Source: Burkholderia pyrrocinia (GTDB lineage: Bacteria; Pseudomonadota; Gammaproteobacteria; Burkholderiales; Burkholderiaceae). From it: DNA of 64,000 nt. The notes beneath the pieces are model-generated. The model saw only the letters and a list, made by a program, of their open reading frames with translations, made no database searches and was not told where the DNA came from. Positions 62,806 through 64,000 of this stretch are shown in pieces. Every line of letters starts with the position of its first letter. Within the stretch, counting starts at the first letter, position 1. The DNA is taken from contig NZ_CP024902.1 in NCBI RefSeq assembly GCF_003330765.1, positions 1,798,001 to 1,862,000 on the forward strand, read 5' to 3'. A program made the translations under genes and the position numbers.

Positions 62806-62980
62806 TCGCCTTGCTCGCCTCATGACCAAACCCGCAGAGCAAAGCACCATTTGTTGGTTCGGATTCGCCGCGCGCGCTGATACGTTAGCGGCTTCGCGAC
62901 CACACACGCCGTCGCGATGTTCCTCGAACCGGGCCGCCGCGCGATCCGCGGCGGCCTTCATAACAAATCAGGTCGTGCTC

Positions 62981-63796
62981 ATGAAAATCCACACACTCGC
63001 TACGTGGCTCGTCGGGGCTGCGCTCGTCACGGCAGGCACCGTCGCGCATGCGGACCGCCTCGACGATATCAAGAAAGCCGGCGTGCTGCGCGTCGCGACG
63101 TTCGACAGCAATCCGCCGTTCGGCTATGTCGATGCCAGGAACAACCACATCGTCGGCCTCGATGTCGATTATGCGAAGGCGCTTGCCGACAAGCTCGGCG
63201 TGAAGCTGCAGCTCCAGCCGACCAACCCCGCGAACCGCATTCCGTTCCTGACGTCCGGCAAGGTCGATCTCGTGCTCGCGAACTTCACGATCACCGACGA
63301 ACGTGCGAAGCAGGTCGATTTCAGCATTCCGTATTTTTCGTCGGGCCAGCAGTTTCTCGCGAAGAAGGGCGTGCTGAAATCGGCCGACCAACTCAACGGG
63401 CTGCGCGTCGGCGCCGACAAGGGCACGACGAACGAGATCGCGCTGCGCGAGAAATTCCCGAAGGCGACGATCGTCGCGTATGACGACACGCCGTTCGCGT
63501 TCGCCGCGCTGCGCGCCGGCAACGTGCAGGCGATCACGCAGGACGGCCCGAAGCTGATCGGGTTGCTCGCGAACGTGCCTGACAAGCAGAACTACGAGAT
63601 TCCGGCATTCACGATCTCGAACGACTACATGGGGGTCGGCGTGCCGAAGGGCGAGACGCGCCTGCTCGGCTTCGTCAACGACACGCTGAAGGGCCTCGAG
63701 GCGAACGGCCGCGCCGTGCAGATCTACGACGCATGGTTCGGGCCGACGACGAAGACGCCGCTCACGCGCATCTTCCGGATCGGCGACAAGACCTGA
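62981..63796 (+). CDS. Polar amino acid ABC transporter substrate-binding protein
   Basis: 271 residues with a signal peptide to about residue 24 (GTVAHA). Mature start DRLDDIKKAGVLRVATFDSNPPFGYVDARNNHIVGLDVDYAKALADKLGVKLQLQPTNPANRIPFLTSGKVDLVLANFTITDERAKQVDFSIPY is typical of family 3 extracellular solute-binding proteins for polar amino acids. The next gene is the permease of the same transporter. The exact amino acid is not evident. Confidence 0.92.
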   Translation: MKIHTLATWLVGAALVTAGTVAHADRLDDIKKAGVLRVATFDSNPPFGYVDARNNHIVGLDVDYAKALADKLGVKLQLQPTNPANRIPFLTSGKVDLVLANFTITDERAKQVDFSIPYFSSGQQFLAKKGVLKSADQLNGLRVGADKGTTNEIALREKFPKATIVAYDDTPFAFAALRAGNVQAITQDGPKLIGLLANVPDKQNYEIPAFTISNDYMGVGVPKGETRLLGFVNDTLKGLEANGRAVQIYDAWFGPTTKTPLTRIFRIGDKT

Positions 63797-63895
63797 TCCG
63801 CACCGCACCGCACGCGCGTCGCGACGTACCGGAACATCGGCAGCGCGGCGCTTTCCGTTTTCTTCCGATCGCGCGCTTCGCGCCCGCACCACAGC

Positions 63896-64000
63896 ATGCT
63901 CGGGTTGGCTCCCAAATATCTGTCCTGGCTCTGGCAGGGCTTCCTGCTGACACTCGGCCTCGCGGCCGCGTCGGCCGTCGCCGCGACCGCCGGCGGGCTG
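63896..64000 (+). CDS. Amino acid ABC transporter permease (partial, runs off window)
   Basis: Only the first 35 codons are in the window: MLGLAPKYLSWLWQGFLLTLGLAAASAVAATAGGL, with the start of the first transmembrane helix and the LSWLWQGFLLTL pattern of HisM/GlnP-type permeases. It is 99 bases after the substrate-binding protein gene, in the same direction, so it belongs to that transporter. Confidence 0.8.
   Translation, partial: MLGLAPKYLSWLWQGFLLTLGLAAASAVAATAGGL

Noticed and set aside
1..64000. CRISPR arrays, complete insertion sequences, rRNA genes, intact tRNA genes
   Set aside because: I looked for regular direct repeats, transposases with terminal repeats and tRNA cloverleafs and saw none apart from the two tRNA-His fragments.

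Overview
The window looks like a chromosomal segment of a Burkholderia, most likely of the B. cepacia complex. The core part is very GC-rich. It carries a lexA / sbp-cysTWA-cysB block, a rbsBACRK block and a prkA-yeaH-spoVR block, and its proteins read like their Burkholderia counterparts. The species is inferred from gene content and protein style, not from a database search.

Positions 1-6086 are the right-hand part of a tailed prophage: the end of a tail fibre, a tail assembly chaperone, an acyltransferase that probably changes host surface sugar, then a lysis cassette (holin, SAR endolysin, Rz with nested Rz1), a spike base protein, a large receptor-binding spike and a decayed second copy of the Rz tail. 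Positions 6093-17834 form an accessory island. It contains an SOS-type promoter nearly identical to that of lexA, a RraB-like protein and an intact SRAP (YedK/HMCES-like) gene. The 3' end of the SRAP gene then recurs three more times as broken copies, and each copy is followed by a different cargo: a zinc-ribbon/HEPN-motif protein; a HEPN protein with a helical partner; a type VI PAAR / VRR-Nuc nuclease / DUF3396 immunity set; and a ParA-type ATPase overlapping a third HEPN-motif protein, followed by an EVE-HNH nuclease. The island ends at a 28-base copy of a tRNA-His 3' end followed by a strong terminator, which is the classic distal attachment site of an element inserted in tRNA-His. A second, degraded tRNA-His piece at 9450 is fused to one SRAP tail. 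My reading is that the ends of several related prophages have piled up at one tRNA-His site and left a set of defence and competition cargos. This is the most interesting part of the window.

From 17835 the host chromosome resumes. First come small housekeeping and unknown genes (GNAT, ParB-fold FiwA-like protein, DUF695-RraB, VOC, PLD-family nuclease, HxlR/thioesterase divergent pair, aldo-keto reductase). Next are an MFS/M20-peptidase operon with a divergent LysR gene, mnmH with an overlapping ArsP-type permease, a NodIJ-type ABC exporter, a universal stress protein, lexA with two SOS boxes, the sulfate uptake operon with its CysB-family regulator, and a ribose operon with its LacI-type regulator and ribokinase. 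The window closes with a chemoreceptor, the prkA-yeaH-spoVR stress operon, a KgtP-like transporter, a rhomboid-propeller fusion protein and the start of a polar amino-acid ABC transporter. Many long open frames on the opposite strands of these GC-rich genes are shadows and were left out.
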